Source: an uncultured Bacilli bacterium (lineage in GTDB: Bacteria; Bacillota_I; Bacilli_A; RF39; UBA660). From it: a stretch of DNA of 22,706 nucleotides. This document shows, one piece after another, positions 1 to 8,579 of this stretch. The notes below the pieces were generated by a model. The model was not told the DNA's origin and made no database searches. It worked only from the letters and a program-made list of their open reading frames with translations. Both the position numbers and the translations under genes were made by a program. The DNA lies in the NCBI GenBank assembly GCA_944329255.1, contig CALVIA010000005.1:1-22706 (forward strand), given 5' to 3'. The first letter of the stretch is position 1; each line of letters starts with the position of its first letter.

Positions 1-36
1 GCAAGAATGTATAATGAAAAAAATAATAATATTTAA
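1..36 (+). CDS. Possible 3' end of an upstream gene
   Basis: Reading from base 1, an open frame gives eleven residues ending in NNNI before TAA at 34-36. A second frame is also open to base 40, so the reading frame is uncertain. A terminator hairpin follows at 80-101, which fits the end of a transcription unit entering from the left. No function can be given. Confidence 0.2.
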   Translation, partial: ARMYNEKNNNI

Positions 37-79
37 GTAATTAATATTAGCTAAAAATAATACAAATTACAATTTATAG

Positions 80-101
80 AGTAGATTAATGTCTACTTTT
101 T
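80..101 (+). terminator. Intrinsic terminator
   Basis: Perfect 6-bp stem AGTAGA (80-85) / TCTACT (92-97) with a 6-nt loop, running into TTTTT. It separates whatever lies to the left from the leader-peptide transcript. Confidence 0.6.
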
Positions 102-118
102 CTTTTGATTAAAAAGTA

Positions 119-127
119 TGATATAAT
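119..127 (+). promoter_or_regulatory. Extended -10 promoter of the short leader ORF
   Basis: TGATATAAT, the same extended -10 form found in front of ylqF, the GT4 gene and recG in this window. A recognisable -35 is weak (TTGATT-like at about 105). The start codon lies 30 bases downstream. Confidence 0.6.
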
Positions 128-157
128 GAAATAGATTTGAAGTAAGGAAGTGATTCT

Positions 158-247
158 ATGGCAAATGAAGAAAAGGGGTTCCAAAAAGGAAGTATTAACT
201 GCTTGATACCGATTTATTTAACCCCTCTGAGAAGTCCTTATAAATAA
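158..247 (+). CDS. 29-residue leader peptide or small protein
   Basis: ATG at 158 follows AAGGAAG (144-150) at good spacing and an extended -10 box. The product begins MANEEKGFQK, has a short hydrophobic stretch (CLIPIYL) and ends PLRSPYK. I recognise no family. The stop codon lies five bases before a strong intrinsic terminator, and AAGTCC near the ORF end (232-237) can pair with GGGCTT (249-254), which overlaps the terminator's 5' arm. This is the layout of a translated attenuator in which ribosome position decides between terminator and antiterminator. It could equally be a small free-standing protein, or the 5' remnant of a gene cut when the cassette to its right arrived. Translation is well supported; the regulatory role is inference. 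Confidence 0.55.
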   Translation: MANEEKGFQKGSINCLIPIYLTPLRSPYK

Positions 248-251
248 AGGG

Positions 252-282
252 CTTGCAAGCTTTTAGATCTTGCAAGTTTTTT
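252..282 (+). terminator. Intrinsic terminator after the leader ORF
   Basis: Stem CTTGCAAG (252-259) / CTTGCAAG (269-276), loop of nine, then six T. Each arm is itself palindromic. The hairpin sits between the leader ORF and the accessory cassette, so it either ends the short transcript or attenuates cassette expression. Confidence 0.75.
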
Positions 283-435
283 ATAAAAATGCAATAAAAT
301 TTGCAAAATATAGTTAAAATTGACTGATTTTAGTTAAAAATGGGGATATTTTTTTAGTTGATACCACATAGGTAACCCCCATACTTATATATTAAAAAGT
401 TATGATAAAAGTATTGAATTTTTAAGAGGTGGAAA
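283..435 (+). promoter_or_regulatory. Cassette upstream region with spaced direct repeats
   Basis: TAGTTAAAA occurs at 311-319 and again at 331-339, exactly 20 bp apart, so both copies face the same side of the helix; a related TAGTTG lies at 355. ATGGGG (340-345) and CCCCAT (377-382) form an inverted pair. TATGAT near 402 could be the -10 for the cassette, and AGAGGTGG (425-432) is the ribosome binding site for the ATG at 436. Recombinase arm sites, a repressor operator or chance are all possible. Confidence 0.35.
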
Positions 436-1882
436 ATGAAAAATGTTTTAATTTCAATTATTAATTTTTTTAAAAAAATATTTGGACAAGATATAAAGTT
501 TTCATATAAAAAAAATCAAAAATATAATATCAATAAGAATAAACAATGTAATATATCTATTAATGATGTGGGTGATAATGTTGATAAGGAATAATCCGTT
601 AGTTAATATAGAAAAAAATAAGGATTCTGATATAACAGTAGTAATTGGGCAAATTGATGAACTTTCTTGTGATAATATTAGACGTAATTATAATAAGGTG
701 ACCATGTTAGAAGAACAATTTACTGATCGACTAGATTATAGCAAAGAAATTCTTACAAAGAAATTATTACCGAAGCAGTTGCAATCTGATTTTGAAATTG
801 TACCTCAATATTTAGGCAATAAACTTGATTTTGAAACTAAACCCATTACTTCTGATGCTTATGAAAAATTTCCTATGAGAATTAATTATACCTTAAAATT
901 TGACGATAAAGAAGTAGCAAAAAGATTCAAAAAGAATGGAATAAGTGAGTTAATAAAAAAAACCGAAGAAACTGGAAAACCTGTAGAAATACCTAATATT
1001 ATAAAGATGAAGGAATTTCTCGGTGATTATGAAAATCCAGTAAGTTATATTAATAAATATGGTTGTGAAGGAATTAAATTATATGTTTGTCCTTCTCCTT
1101 TACCACCAGCACAAAAATATAAAATAGATATTTTTAATGAACAATTATCGTTTAATATTGTTACAAATCTTAGAATGAAAAATAGAAATACAAAAAATAT
1201 TGTTTTAACGAATGATGAATCGAAAGATGAACCATATAATATAGAAATTTCGTTAAAGGATATAAAAAAAGATAAAAATGGTATTTCTGGAAAGTTTAAT
1301 ATTACTATTTCTTTAAGAAAAAAAGATTTTAATAGAAGTGATTACAATATAGAAATGATGAAGTATAGATATTTGATAGAAGATTCGAACAATCATATTC
1401 AAATTAGTAATGTTGAATTAAACAAGAATATTTTTGCATTCGATAATTGTGGTAAGATTAAACATACTAAGAAACAGTTCAAAGAGTTTAAATGTTTGTG
1501 TGACTTAATAGAAAAAGTTATATATATTTCAAAGGTAAAAAATATAAATATTAAATATAATTTAAATAGTTTTATTAAAAATGAGGATTTAATTAATTTA
1601 GTATATAGTGAATGTATTGGAAAAACGTGCAAAGTTAAGAATAAAATGATGTTTACTGAAGAATTACCAGATAATCCAGAAACAAGAGAATTTTGCAATC
1701 AAAATAAGGTATTTAATATTACTTCGCAATTACGATATGTTGATTTTTTTGGTTTCAAAATTAGATTAAAGCCGAATAAACTAATAATGAATAATTGTTC
1801 ATTTGTTGACATAGTCAAAGAAAATAATAGATGTATTATTAAGATTGAATCAAGTGATATTACATTCAAAGCATTAAAATAA
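436..1882 (+). pseudogene. Orphan cassette protein, frameshifted near its N-terminus
   Basis: ATG at 436 has a good ribosome binding site (GAGGTGG) and opens a 52-codon frame, MKNVLISIINFFKKIFGQ..., which stops at TAA 592-594. The +1 frame then continues open to 1882 with about 429 residues. Skipping one base at the stop (GAA-T-AAT) would join both into a protein of about 481 residues, so I read them as one gene with a single-base lesion. A shorter product could start at ATG 563, but that start has no ribosome binding site and its first ten residues are the out-of-frame copy of the first reading. The protein has a short amphipathic N-terminus, an Asn-rich linker, then mixed alpha/beta sequence rich in Lys, Asn and Ile, with no motif I recognise. 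It ends 15 bases before the recombinase gene, so it was probably co-transcribed with it. Function unknown; a cargo role in a mobile or defence cassette is inference. Confidence 0.6.
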
Positions 1883-1897
1883 TATAATGGTGATTGT

Positions 1898-3106
1898 ATG
1901 AAATATAAAGTTGCAGCTTATATTAGGCTATCAAAAGATGATAATTATACTGAATCTGACAGTATTAATAATCAGAAGAATATAATTAAAAAGTATATAG
2001 ATACAAAAGATAATCTTGAACTAGTAGATTATTATATTGACAATGGTTATACTGGAACCAATTTTGATAGACCAGCATTCGTTAAAATGTGTCTAGACAT
2101 AGTTAATAATAAAATAAATTGTGTAATAGTTAAAGATTTATCAAGATTTGGAAGAAATATGGGATGGATGAAAATATATTTAGGAGAAACATTCCCTGAA
2201 TATAATATTAGATTCATATCTATTAATGACAATTTAGATAGTCAAACAAACCCTAATTATACCGATGAACTAGATTTTTCATTACATGCTTTGATTTATG
2301 AACAGTATTCTATTGATATTTCTAAAAAAGTTAAGAGCGTAAAACATATGCAGCAAAGTAGGTGAGATTTTATTGGTGTATCTGCTCCATATGGGTATAT
2401 TAAAGATTCAAATGATTGTCATAAAGTTTTAATAGATGATTATGCATCAAAGATAGTAAAACGAATTTTTGATATGACTTTAGAGTGTAAGAGTAGGAAA
2501 GAAATAGCAGACAGATTAAATGATGAATGTATATTACCACCTTCTAAATATAAAGCTGAGATTATTAAAGTAACAAGTTTATCTACTAAAATAGCGGAAA
2601 AATGGCAACCTAACATGATTAGAGAAATATTGAAAAATGAATTCTATATTGGTAATATGGCGCAAGGAAAAGTAAGAAAACCTACTAGAAGATTAAATAA
2701 GCTTATAAAAGTATCTAAAGAAGATTGGATAGTAGTAGAAAACACACACAAAGCTATTATAAATAAAAATGATTTTGAAACTGTTCAAAGAATATTAGAA
2801 TTTTCTTCTGCACTTTTAAATTCTAACGAAATGTTGCTAATGTATTTAAAGTGTCCTGATTGCAATGGTATATTTCATAAAAAGAAAACTAAATATAATG
2901 AGTATTATTATTGTAATACTTATTATAGAAACAAGGGATGTTCTAAACATTCAGTTATAAAATCAGTTTTAGAAGAAATGGTTTTAGAAGCTTTAAAAGA
3001 AAAAAGTAATCAAAATATCAGGCATTTAACAAAAGACATACTAAAAAAGTATGTAAAAGATATTTATGTATTTGAAAATGGAGAAATCAAAATACAATAT
3101 AAATAA
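1898..3106 (+). pseudogene. Large-type serine recombinase interrupted by in-frame TGA
   Basis: The gene is open in one frame across 402 codons except for TGA at 2363-2365 (codon 156). The first 155 residues are the resolvase catalytic domain: YIRLSKDD carries the expected nucleophile Ser12, followed by ESDSINNQ and KDLSRFGRN. After the stop the frame resumes with DFIGVSAPYGYIKD, the standard start of the Recombinase domain, then a zinc-ribbon-like part (CPDC ... CNTYYRNKGC). Relatives have Gly at the interrupted position, so one GGA-to-TGA change explains it. The long coiled-coil region that many TndX/TnpX-type enzymes carry between zinc ribbon and C-terminus is nearly absent, making the protein shorter than their usual 500 or more residues. 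The enzyme would excise and integrate DNA by Ser-linked breaks. As written it gives only the catalytic domain. It is flanked by closely spaced cassette genes on both sides. Confidence 0.85.
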
Positions 3107-3129
3107 ATTATTAAAGAAAGGAAAGTAGT

Positions 3130-4788
3130 ATGGATATAAGTAAGATTATTTTTGAAAATTATAAATGTTTTAAAAATGGTGTAATAGAGAATATAAAACC
3201 AATCAATATAATAATTGGAAAAAACAACATTGGTAAATCAAGCGTTTTAGATATTTTAGAAATGATTTATTCTCATAGAAATTTTGTCGGTTGTAAAATT
3301 ACTTTAGAAAAAGAATTAACTGAAAATGATATAGAAAGGGTATTTGGTAAAACTACTATTGGAGGAATAATACCAACTCACTATCATTTTGATTTTGGTA
3401 AAAATTATATTGGTAAAACTTTTCCGTTTGAAATTTATTTGAGTGGGAAAAATCTTTTAAGTAGAAGCTGCTCAAATTTTTCTTTATATAAAGATGTTTA
3501 TGATGAAAAGTATAACGAGTACTGGGGACGCTTGGCAGTATCAATTAAATATAAAAATAGAATTATAAAAAGAATATTAGCAGAAAGAAATATATTTCCG
3601 GAAAGTGAAAGTGAAAGTATGATTATAGATGGAAATGGAAATGGTATTACAACTGTTATAAGTAATTTTATAAATAAAAGTGAATATGATGAAAGCTTGG
3701 TTAGAGAAACTTTATTAGATAATTTGAATGAAATTATGGGTGAAGATGCAACGTTTACTGAAATCGTAACTCAACAAGTAAAAATAGGCGAATCTAATAA
3801 ATGGGAAATATTTTTAAGAGAGGATAATAAGGGACGAATTTCATTATCAGATTCTGGTAGTGGTTTAAAAACTATACTTATGGTTTTAGTATATACTATA
3901 TTAATTCCAAAGATAGAAAAGAAAAATATTGATGAATATATATTTATGTTTGAAGAACTTGAAAATAATTTGCACCCATCATAGCAAAGAAGATTGTTAA
4001 AGTATATTGAAAATTTATCTAAAGAAGGAGGTATATTTTTCCTTACTACTCATTCTAATGTGATGCTTGATAATTTTCAAAAAAATAATGAAGTTAATGC
4101 ATTACATGTGGTAAAAAATAATGGGGAAATAAGCATAGTGAATACTACTAATAGTATTCAAAAAAATGATATTTTGAATGATTTAGGTATTAAGGCAAGT
4201 GACATATTACAATCTAACGGAGTGATTTGGGTTGAGGGACCATCAGATAGAATATATATGAACAAATGGATTGAATTATGGAGCGATGGGAAATTTAAAG
4301 AAGGAAAAGATTATCAATGTGTTTTTTATGGTGGAAGATTACTTAATAATTTAACTTTTGATGAAGAAGAAGATTTAATTAATTTATTAAAAGTTAATAG
4401 AAATAGTATTATTTTGATAGATAGTGATAAGGAAAATGGACCAGCGTCATTAAATGATACAAAAAAAAGAATTTGTGAAGAAGCATCAAAAAATAAAATT
4501 ATGTGTTGGATAACAAAAGGACGAGAAATAGAAAATTATGTTTCTAAAAATACAATTGATAGTAAGTTGGAAATTGCTGGCCCCAATGTTTTATTTAATC
4601 AATATGATAATATTGAAGATTATTTAGATAAATTGGAAAATGGGTTAGGAAAAAAGTTTTTGAAAGATAAAATAGGGTATGCAAAAATATTTACAACTGA
4701 TGTAAAAAAAGAAGATTATGAACATAATCTTGATTTAGATGAACAAATGAAAAATGTAATTTCAGCAATTACAAAATGGAACACATAA
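3130..4788 (+). pseudogene. OLD-family ATPase/TOPRIM nuclease interrupted by in-frame TAG
   Basis: One frame of 552 codons is broken only by TAG at 3982-3984 (codon 285). Before it lie an SMC/ABC-type ATPase with Walker A GKNNIGKSS (30-38), the signature-like LSDSGSG, and a Walker B ending FEELENNLHP. After it the family sequence continues with QRRLLKYIE and the switch TTHS. The C-terminal half is a TOPRIM nuclease domain: WVEGPSD with Glu369, LIDSD with Asp431 and Asp433, and GREIENY. In this family Leu commonly follows HP-x, so TTG-to-TAG is the simplest origin. OLD-family proteins are ATP-dependent nucleases, some of them phage-defence effectors (Gabija GajA, P2 Old). No GajB-like helicase lies beside this one, so that assignment is not made. 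As written the product would be an ATPase lacking its nuclease. The ribosome binding site AAAGGAAAG is strong. An internal TTG at 3994 has no clear ribosome binding site. Confidence 0.85.
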
Positions 4789-4804
4789 TGTTACGTAAAA
4801 ATTA

Positions 4805-4813
4805 TGATATAAT
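4805..4813 (+). promoter_or_regulatory. Extended -10 promoter of ylqF
   Basis: TGATATAAT lies 17 bases after the cassette's last stop codon and 38 bases before the ylqF start. ylqF therefore keeps its own promoter independent of the cassette. The -35 is weak. Confidence 0.65.
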
Positions 4814-4850
4814 GTTATGTATTGGAAACTTTAGAAAAGGAAGTGAAAAA

Positions 4851-5741
4851 ATGGAAAATTTAGAAAAAACGTTCCCAAAAACAAATATCAACTGGTACCC
4901 CGGTCACATGGCGAAAACAAAAAGATTAATACAAGAAAATATTAATATTATAGATATTGTTTATGAAGTTATAGATGCAAGAATACCACGTTCTTCTAAA
5001 ATAAAAGATATAGATAATTTGTTAAAAGACAAACCTAAAATATTAATTATTACTAAGATTGATTTGTGTGATATAGATGAAACTAAGAAATTTATAGATG
5101 AATACGAAAAACAAGGTTATACTGTAATCCCTGTTGATTTATTGAATAATAAAAATGTTAATTTAATATTAAGTAAAACAAAAGAATTATTAAAGTCATT
5201 AGATGAAAAAAGAATAAAAAAAGGCTTGAAAAAAAGAAGTTATAGGGCACTTATAGTTGGAATCCCTAATGTTGGTAAAAGTACTTTAATAAATAGGTTA
5301 GTTGGAAAAAAAGCAGCAATGGTTGGTAATATGCCTGGAGTTACAAAAAATTTAAACTGGATAAAAATTAATAATGATATAGATTTATTAGATAGTCCTG
5401 GTATTTTATGGCCAAAATTTGATGATGAAGAAATTGCATTAAACTTGGCAGCAACTAGTGCAATTAAAGAAGAAATTTTAAATATAGGTGATATTGCAAT
5501 ACATATATTAAATAAGTTAAATGATTATTATAAAGATAAATTAAAAGAAAGATATGGAGTAAATTATATTAATAAAGAAAATTATGAAGAAACATTGGAG
5601 CAAATTGGAAGAAAAAGAGGTTGTGTTTTAAAAGGCAATATTATTGATTATGAAAAGGTTTATTCTATTATTTTAAAAGATATTAAAGATGCAAATATAA
5701 AGGGTATTACATTTGATAGATATAATAAAAGTTCTAATTAG
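4851..5741 (+). CDS. ylqF: Ribosome biogenesis GTPase YlqF/RbgA
   Basis: A circularly permuted GTPase of about 296 residues that assists late maturation of the 50S subunit. The motif order is permuted as expected: the G4-like ITKIDL comes first (about residue 65), then G1 GIPNVGKST (about 136), then G3 DSPGILWP. The N-terminus [12 protein letters not shown] is the YlqF signature. I chose ATG 4851 because AGGAAGTG precedes it and the product then begins where the family does; the frame is open upstream to 4776, but that start would lie upstream of the promoter. The gene lies just right of the accessory cassette, which may have inserted in its upstream region. The stop codon TAG sits inside the terminator palindrome. 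Confidence 0.95.
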   Translation: MENLEKTFPKTNINWYPGHMAKTKRLIQENINIIDIVYEVIDARIPRSSKIKDIDNLLKDKPKILIITKIDLCDIDETKKFIDEYEKQGYTVIPVDLLNNKNVNLILSKTKELLKSLDEKRIKKGLKKRSYRALIVGIPNVGKSTLINRLVGKKAAMVGNMPGVTKNLNWIKINNDIDLLDSPGILWPKFDDEEIALNLAATSAIKEEILNIGDIAIHILNKLNDYYKDKLKERYGVNYINKENYEETLEQIGRKRGCVLKGNIIDYEKVYSIILKDIKDANIKGITFDRYNKSSN

Positions 5742-5749
5742 AACTTTTT
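5727..5749 (+). terminator. Terminator overlapping the ylqF stop codon
   Basis: Palindrome AAAAGTTCTAATTAGAACTT followed by TTT. The ylqF stop TAG (5739-5741) lies within it. The A-rich 5' flank would let it work on both strands. Confidence 0.7.
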
Positions 5750-5758
5750 ATTTTTATA

Positions 5759-5767
5759 TGTTATAAT
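5759..5767 (+). promoter_or_regulatory. Extended -10 promoter of the flavoprotein pair
   Basis: TGTTATAAT, directly after the ylqF terminator and 19 bases before the chosen start at 5787. The transcript would have a very short 5' leader. Confidence 0.55.
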
Positions 5768-5786
5768 AAAAATGAGAGTGATGTAT

Positions 5787-6983
5787 ATGAAAACAGCTAT
5801 TGTTGGAGCAGGTGCAAGCGGTGTTATTGCAGCTTTATCTTGTAAATCTAAAGAAATAATATTGATTGATGGAAATGATAAGAGTTTAAAAAAAATTTTG
5901 TTAACCGGGAATGGAAGATGTAATTATTGGAATGAATATATAGATATAGATAAATATAATACAGATAATTACGATATTTTACAAAAAATAATTAGCAAGG
6001 AAAATATTAACAAAACATATGAATTTTTATATAAACTAGGTATTTATCCAAAAATTAAAAATAATAATTATTATCCATATTCTAATCAAGCATCAAGTGT
6101 AAGACAAATATTAGAAAAAAATTTAACAAAAAAAAATATAAAATTTATAAATAATTTTAAGGTAAATAATATATATAAAATTAATGATGAATTTATTATT
6201 GAGTCAACAAATAATGAAAAGATAAAGTGTGATAAATTAATTTTAGCTACTGGTTCAAAAGCTTATCCAAAAACTGGAAGTGATGGTTCAGGTTATGAAT
6301 TATTAAAAAAATTTAATTTAAAAATAAATCCAGTTACTCCAGCACTTACTAAGTTATTTACAAAAGAAAAATATTTATGGGAAAATGTTAGAAGTGATGT
6401 AAACATAAAATTATTTGTAAATAATAAATTTATTAAAGAAGAATACGGGGAAGTTCAATTGACTATGGATGCAATTAGTGGTATATGTACATTTAATTTA
6501 AGTTCTATTGCGTCAAAAAGTTTATATTTAAAAAAGAATGTATATGTAAAAATAGATTTTTTACCAAATATACCAAATATAATACAATTTTTAGATGATA
6601 GACAGAAAATAATTAATGGTAATATAGAAGAAATATTAGAAAGTATATTTAACTATAAATTGATGTTTGTTTTATTAAAATATTCTAATATAAATAAAGA
6701 AAAAAGATGGGATGATTTATCATTAATAGAAAAAAATATTTTATCTAAAAATATAAAAGAATTTAAATTAAATATAATCGGTACTGATACTTTTGATAAG
6801 TCACAAGTATGTACAGGAGGATTATCTCTTAATTATATTAATCCAAAAAATATGAGTGTAAATGATGTAAATGGATTATATGTAGTTGGAGAAATACTTG
6901 ATGTTGATGGAATGTGCGGCGGATTCAATCTTGCCTTTGCATTTATAACAGGATACTTAGCAGGAAGTGATATAAATGATTAG
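5787..6983 (+). CDS. HI0933-family FAD-dependent oxidoreductase
   Basis: A flavoprotein of about 398 residues of the HI0933/YhiN (COG2081, BaiN-like) family. It starts MKTAIVGAGASGVIAAL, the FAD-binding beta-alpha-beta fold, followed by the family's LTGNGRCNYWN. The end VVGEILDVDGMCGGFNLAFA is the second FAD contact region. I start at ATG 5787 because GAGAGTG (5774-5780) is correctly spaced for it, while in-frame ATGs at 5772 and 5781 are not. The substrate is unknown; homologues have been linked to bile-acid reduction in BaiN, but that cannot be inferred here. It overlaps the next flavoprotein gene by eight bases, so the two are translationally coupled. Confidence 0.9.
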   Translation: MKTAIVGAGASGVIAALSCKSKEIILIDGNDKSLKKILLTGNGRCNYWNEYIDIDKYNTDNYDILQKIISKENINKTYEFLYKLGIYPKIKNNNYYPYSNQASSVRQILEKNLTKKNIKFINNFKVNNIYKINDEFIIESTNNEKIKCDKLILATGSKAYPKTGSDGSGYELLKKFNLKINPVTPALTKLFTKEKYLWENVRSDVNIKLFVNNKFIKEEYGEVQLTMDAISGICTFNLSSIASKSLYLKKNVYVKIDFLPNIPNIIQFLDDRQKIINGNIEEILESIFNYKLMFVLLKYSNINKEKRWDDLSLIEKNILSKNIKEFKLNIIGTDTFDKSQVCTGGLSLNYINPKNMSVNDVNGLYVVGEILDVDGMCGGFNLAFAFITGYLAGSDIND

Positions 6984-8553
6984 AATAAACCAAATTAAAG
7001 TTAATGCACTTTATAATACAAAAGACAATATTATAAATTCGATATGTAAAAAATTAAAAATAAAAAAAGAAAATATAAAAAAAATTAATATTTATAAACA
7101 ATCATTAGATGCAAGAGATAAAAATAATATTATGTTTGTTTATGAGGTTGATGCTATTGTAGATAATGAAAAAGATATATTAAAGAAACATAAGGATGTA
7201 TTTTTATCTCCTGATACAACTTATCAATTTCAAAAAAATGGGAACATAAAATTAACACATAATCCTGTTATAATAGGTAGTGGACCAGCCGGACTATTTT
7301 GTGCATATTTTTTGGCGTTAAATGGATATAATCCCATTATAATAGAAAGAGGAGAAAAAGTTGAAGATAGAGTTAAAACAGTAAATGTATTTTGGAAAGA
7401 AAATAAATTAAATGTTAATTCAAATGTTTCATTTGGAGAAGGTGGAGCTGGAACATTTTCAGATGGTAAATTAAATACTTTGGTAAAAGATAAAAAAAAT
7501 ATGATAAAAAAAATATATGAGTTATTTGTTAAATTTGGTGCAAATGAAGATATAATGTATTCATATAAACCTCATATAGGAACAGATGTTTTAGTAAATA
7601 TAGTAAAAAATATGAGAAATGAAATAATTAGATTAGGAGGAAAATTTCACTATAATTCTTGTTTAACAAATATAAATATAGAAAACAATCATATAAAAAG
7701 TATTATTATAAATAATCAATATAAAATAGATTGTAATGTTTTAATTTTAGCAATTGGACATAGTGCACGAGATACATATAAAATGCTTTATGATTCAAAA
7801 CTAAATATGGAGTCAAAACCTTTTGCAATTGGAGTTAGAGTAGAACATTCTCAAGATATGATTAATGAATCACAATACGGATTAATTTATAAAGATGTAC
7901 TTCCAAATGCACCATATAAACTAACTTATAAAAGCAGTAATAAAAGAGGAGTTTATTCTTTTTGCATGTGTCCAGGAGGTTACGTTGTTAATGCTTCATC
8001 TTCAAATGGTTGTCTTGCAATAAATGGTATGAGTTATAGTGATAGAAATAGTAAAAATGCTAATAGTGCAATTGTTGTAACAGTAACGCAAGAAGATTTT
8101 GGATTAAATCCATTAGATGCGATAAAATATCAAATTGAGCTTGAAAAAAAAGCATATAATCTTGGTAATGGTAAAATACCTATACAATTATTAAAAGATT
8201 TTAAAAATAATACTATATCAAAATCATTTGATGGTTTAAATCCCAAAATAAAAGGATCATATACTTTTTCTAATTTAAACGAAATTTTTCCAGAATCAAT
8301 ATTATTTTCATTAAAAGAATCTTTTAAATATTTTGGCACAAAAATAAAAGGTTTTGACAATGATAATACAATTTTGTCTGCAATAGAAACAAGAACATCT
8401 TCACCAGTAAGAATAACAAGAGATGAAAATTTTGAATCTAATATTAAAGGAATATATCCTTGTGGAGAAGGAGCAGGATATGCAGGAGGGATTGTATCAT
8501 CAGCAATGGATGGTATAAGAGTTGCAGAAAAAATAGCGTGTAAATACAAATAA
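6976..8553 (+). CDS. COG2509-type FAD-dependent dehydrogenase
   Basis: A 525-residue protein. Residues 1-90 form a Lys-rich N-terminal domain with the conserved SLDARDKNNIMFVYEVD stretch. An FAD-binding site VIIGSGPAGLFCAYFLALNG follows at about 95, then VSFGEGGAGTFSDGKL and, near the end, TRTSSPVRI and PCGEGAGYAGGIVSSAMDG. This order matches the uncharacterised FAD-dependent dehydrogenases of COG2509. AGGAAGTG precedes the start. It is co-transcribed with the HI0933-type gene, overlapping its end. The physiological substrate of the family is not established. Confidence 0.92.
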   Translation: MIRINQIKVNALYNTKDNIINSICKKLKIKKENIKKINIYKQSLDARDKNNIMFVYEVDAIVDNEKDILKKHKDVFLSPDTTYQFQKNGNIKLTHNPVIIGSGPAGLFCAYFLALNGYNPIIIERGEKVEDRVKTVNVFWKENKLNVNSNVSFGEGGAGTFSDGKLNTLVKDKKNMIKKIYELFVKFGANEDIMYSYKPHIGTDVLVNIVKNMRNEIIRLGGKFHYNSCLTNINIENNHIKSIIINNQYKIDCNVLILAIGHSARDTYKMLYDSKLNMESKPFAIGVRVEHSQDMINESQYGLIYKDVLPNAPYKLTYKSSNKRGVYSFCMCPGGYVVNASSSNGCLAINGMSYSDRNSKNANSAIVVTVTQEDFGLNPLDAIKYQIELEKKAYNLGNGKIPIQLLKDFKNNTISKSFDGLNPKIKGSYTFSNLNEIFPESILFSLKESFKYFGTKIKGFDNDNTILSAIETRTSSPVRITRDENFESNIKGIYPCGEGAGYAGGIVSSAMDGIRVAEKIACKYK

Positions 8554-8579
8554 AATAAACGGAATTATCCGTTTATTTT
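8552..8579. terminator. Bidirectional terminator between convergent genes
   Basis: A perfect 12-bp stem, AAAATAAACGGA / TCCGTTTATTTT, with a four-base loop. The A-rich and T-rich outer arms serve both strands. The stop codon of the minus-strand HIT gene begins within the loop region (8565-8567). Confidence 0.8.

Noticed and set aside
311..382. A CRISPR array
   Set aside because: There are only two short copies of a 9-base repeat with an 11-base gap, and no cas gene in the window.
2363..3984. An alternative genetic code with UGA or UAG as sense codons
   Set aside because: UGA and UAG each occur only once inside a gene here, UGA ends sufD and UAG ends ylqF and the HI0933-type gene, and tryptophan is always UGG. 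Two local mutations or errors are simpler.
3130..4788. A Gabija system (GajA with GajB)
   Set aside because: The OLD/TOPRIM layout fits GajA loosely, but no UvrD-like helicase gene lies on either side.
8130..8549. Long antisense open frame opposite the COG2509-type gene
   Set aside because: It is the reverse-strand shadow of a well-supported flavoprotein and has no ribosome binding site or family motif.
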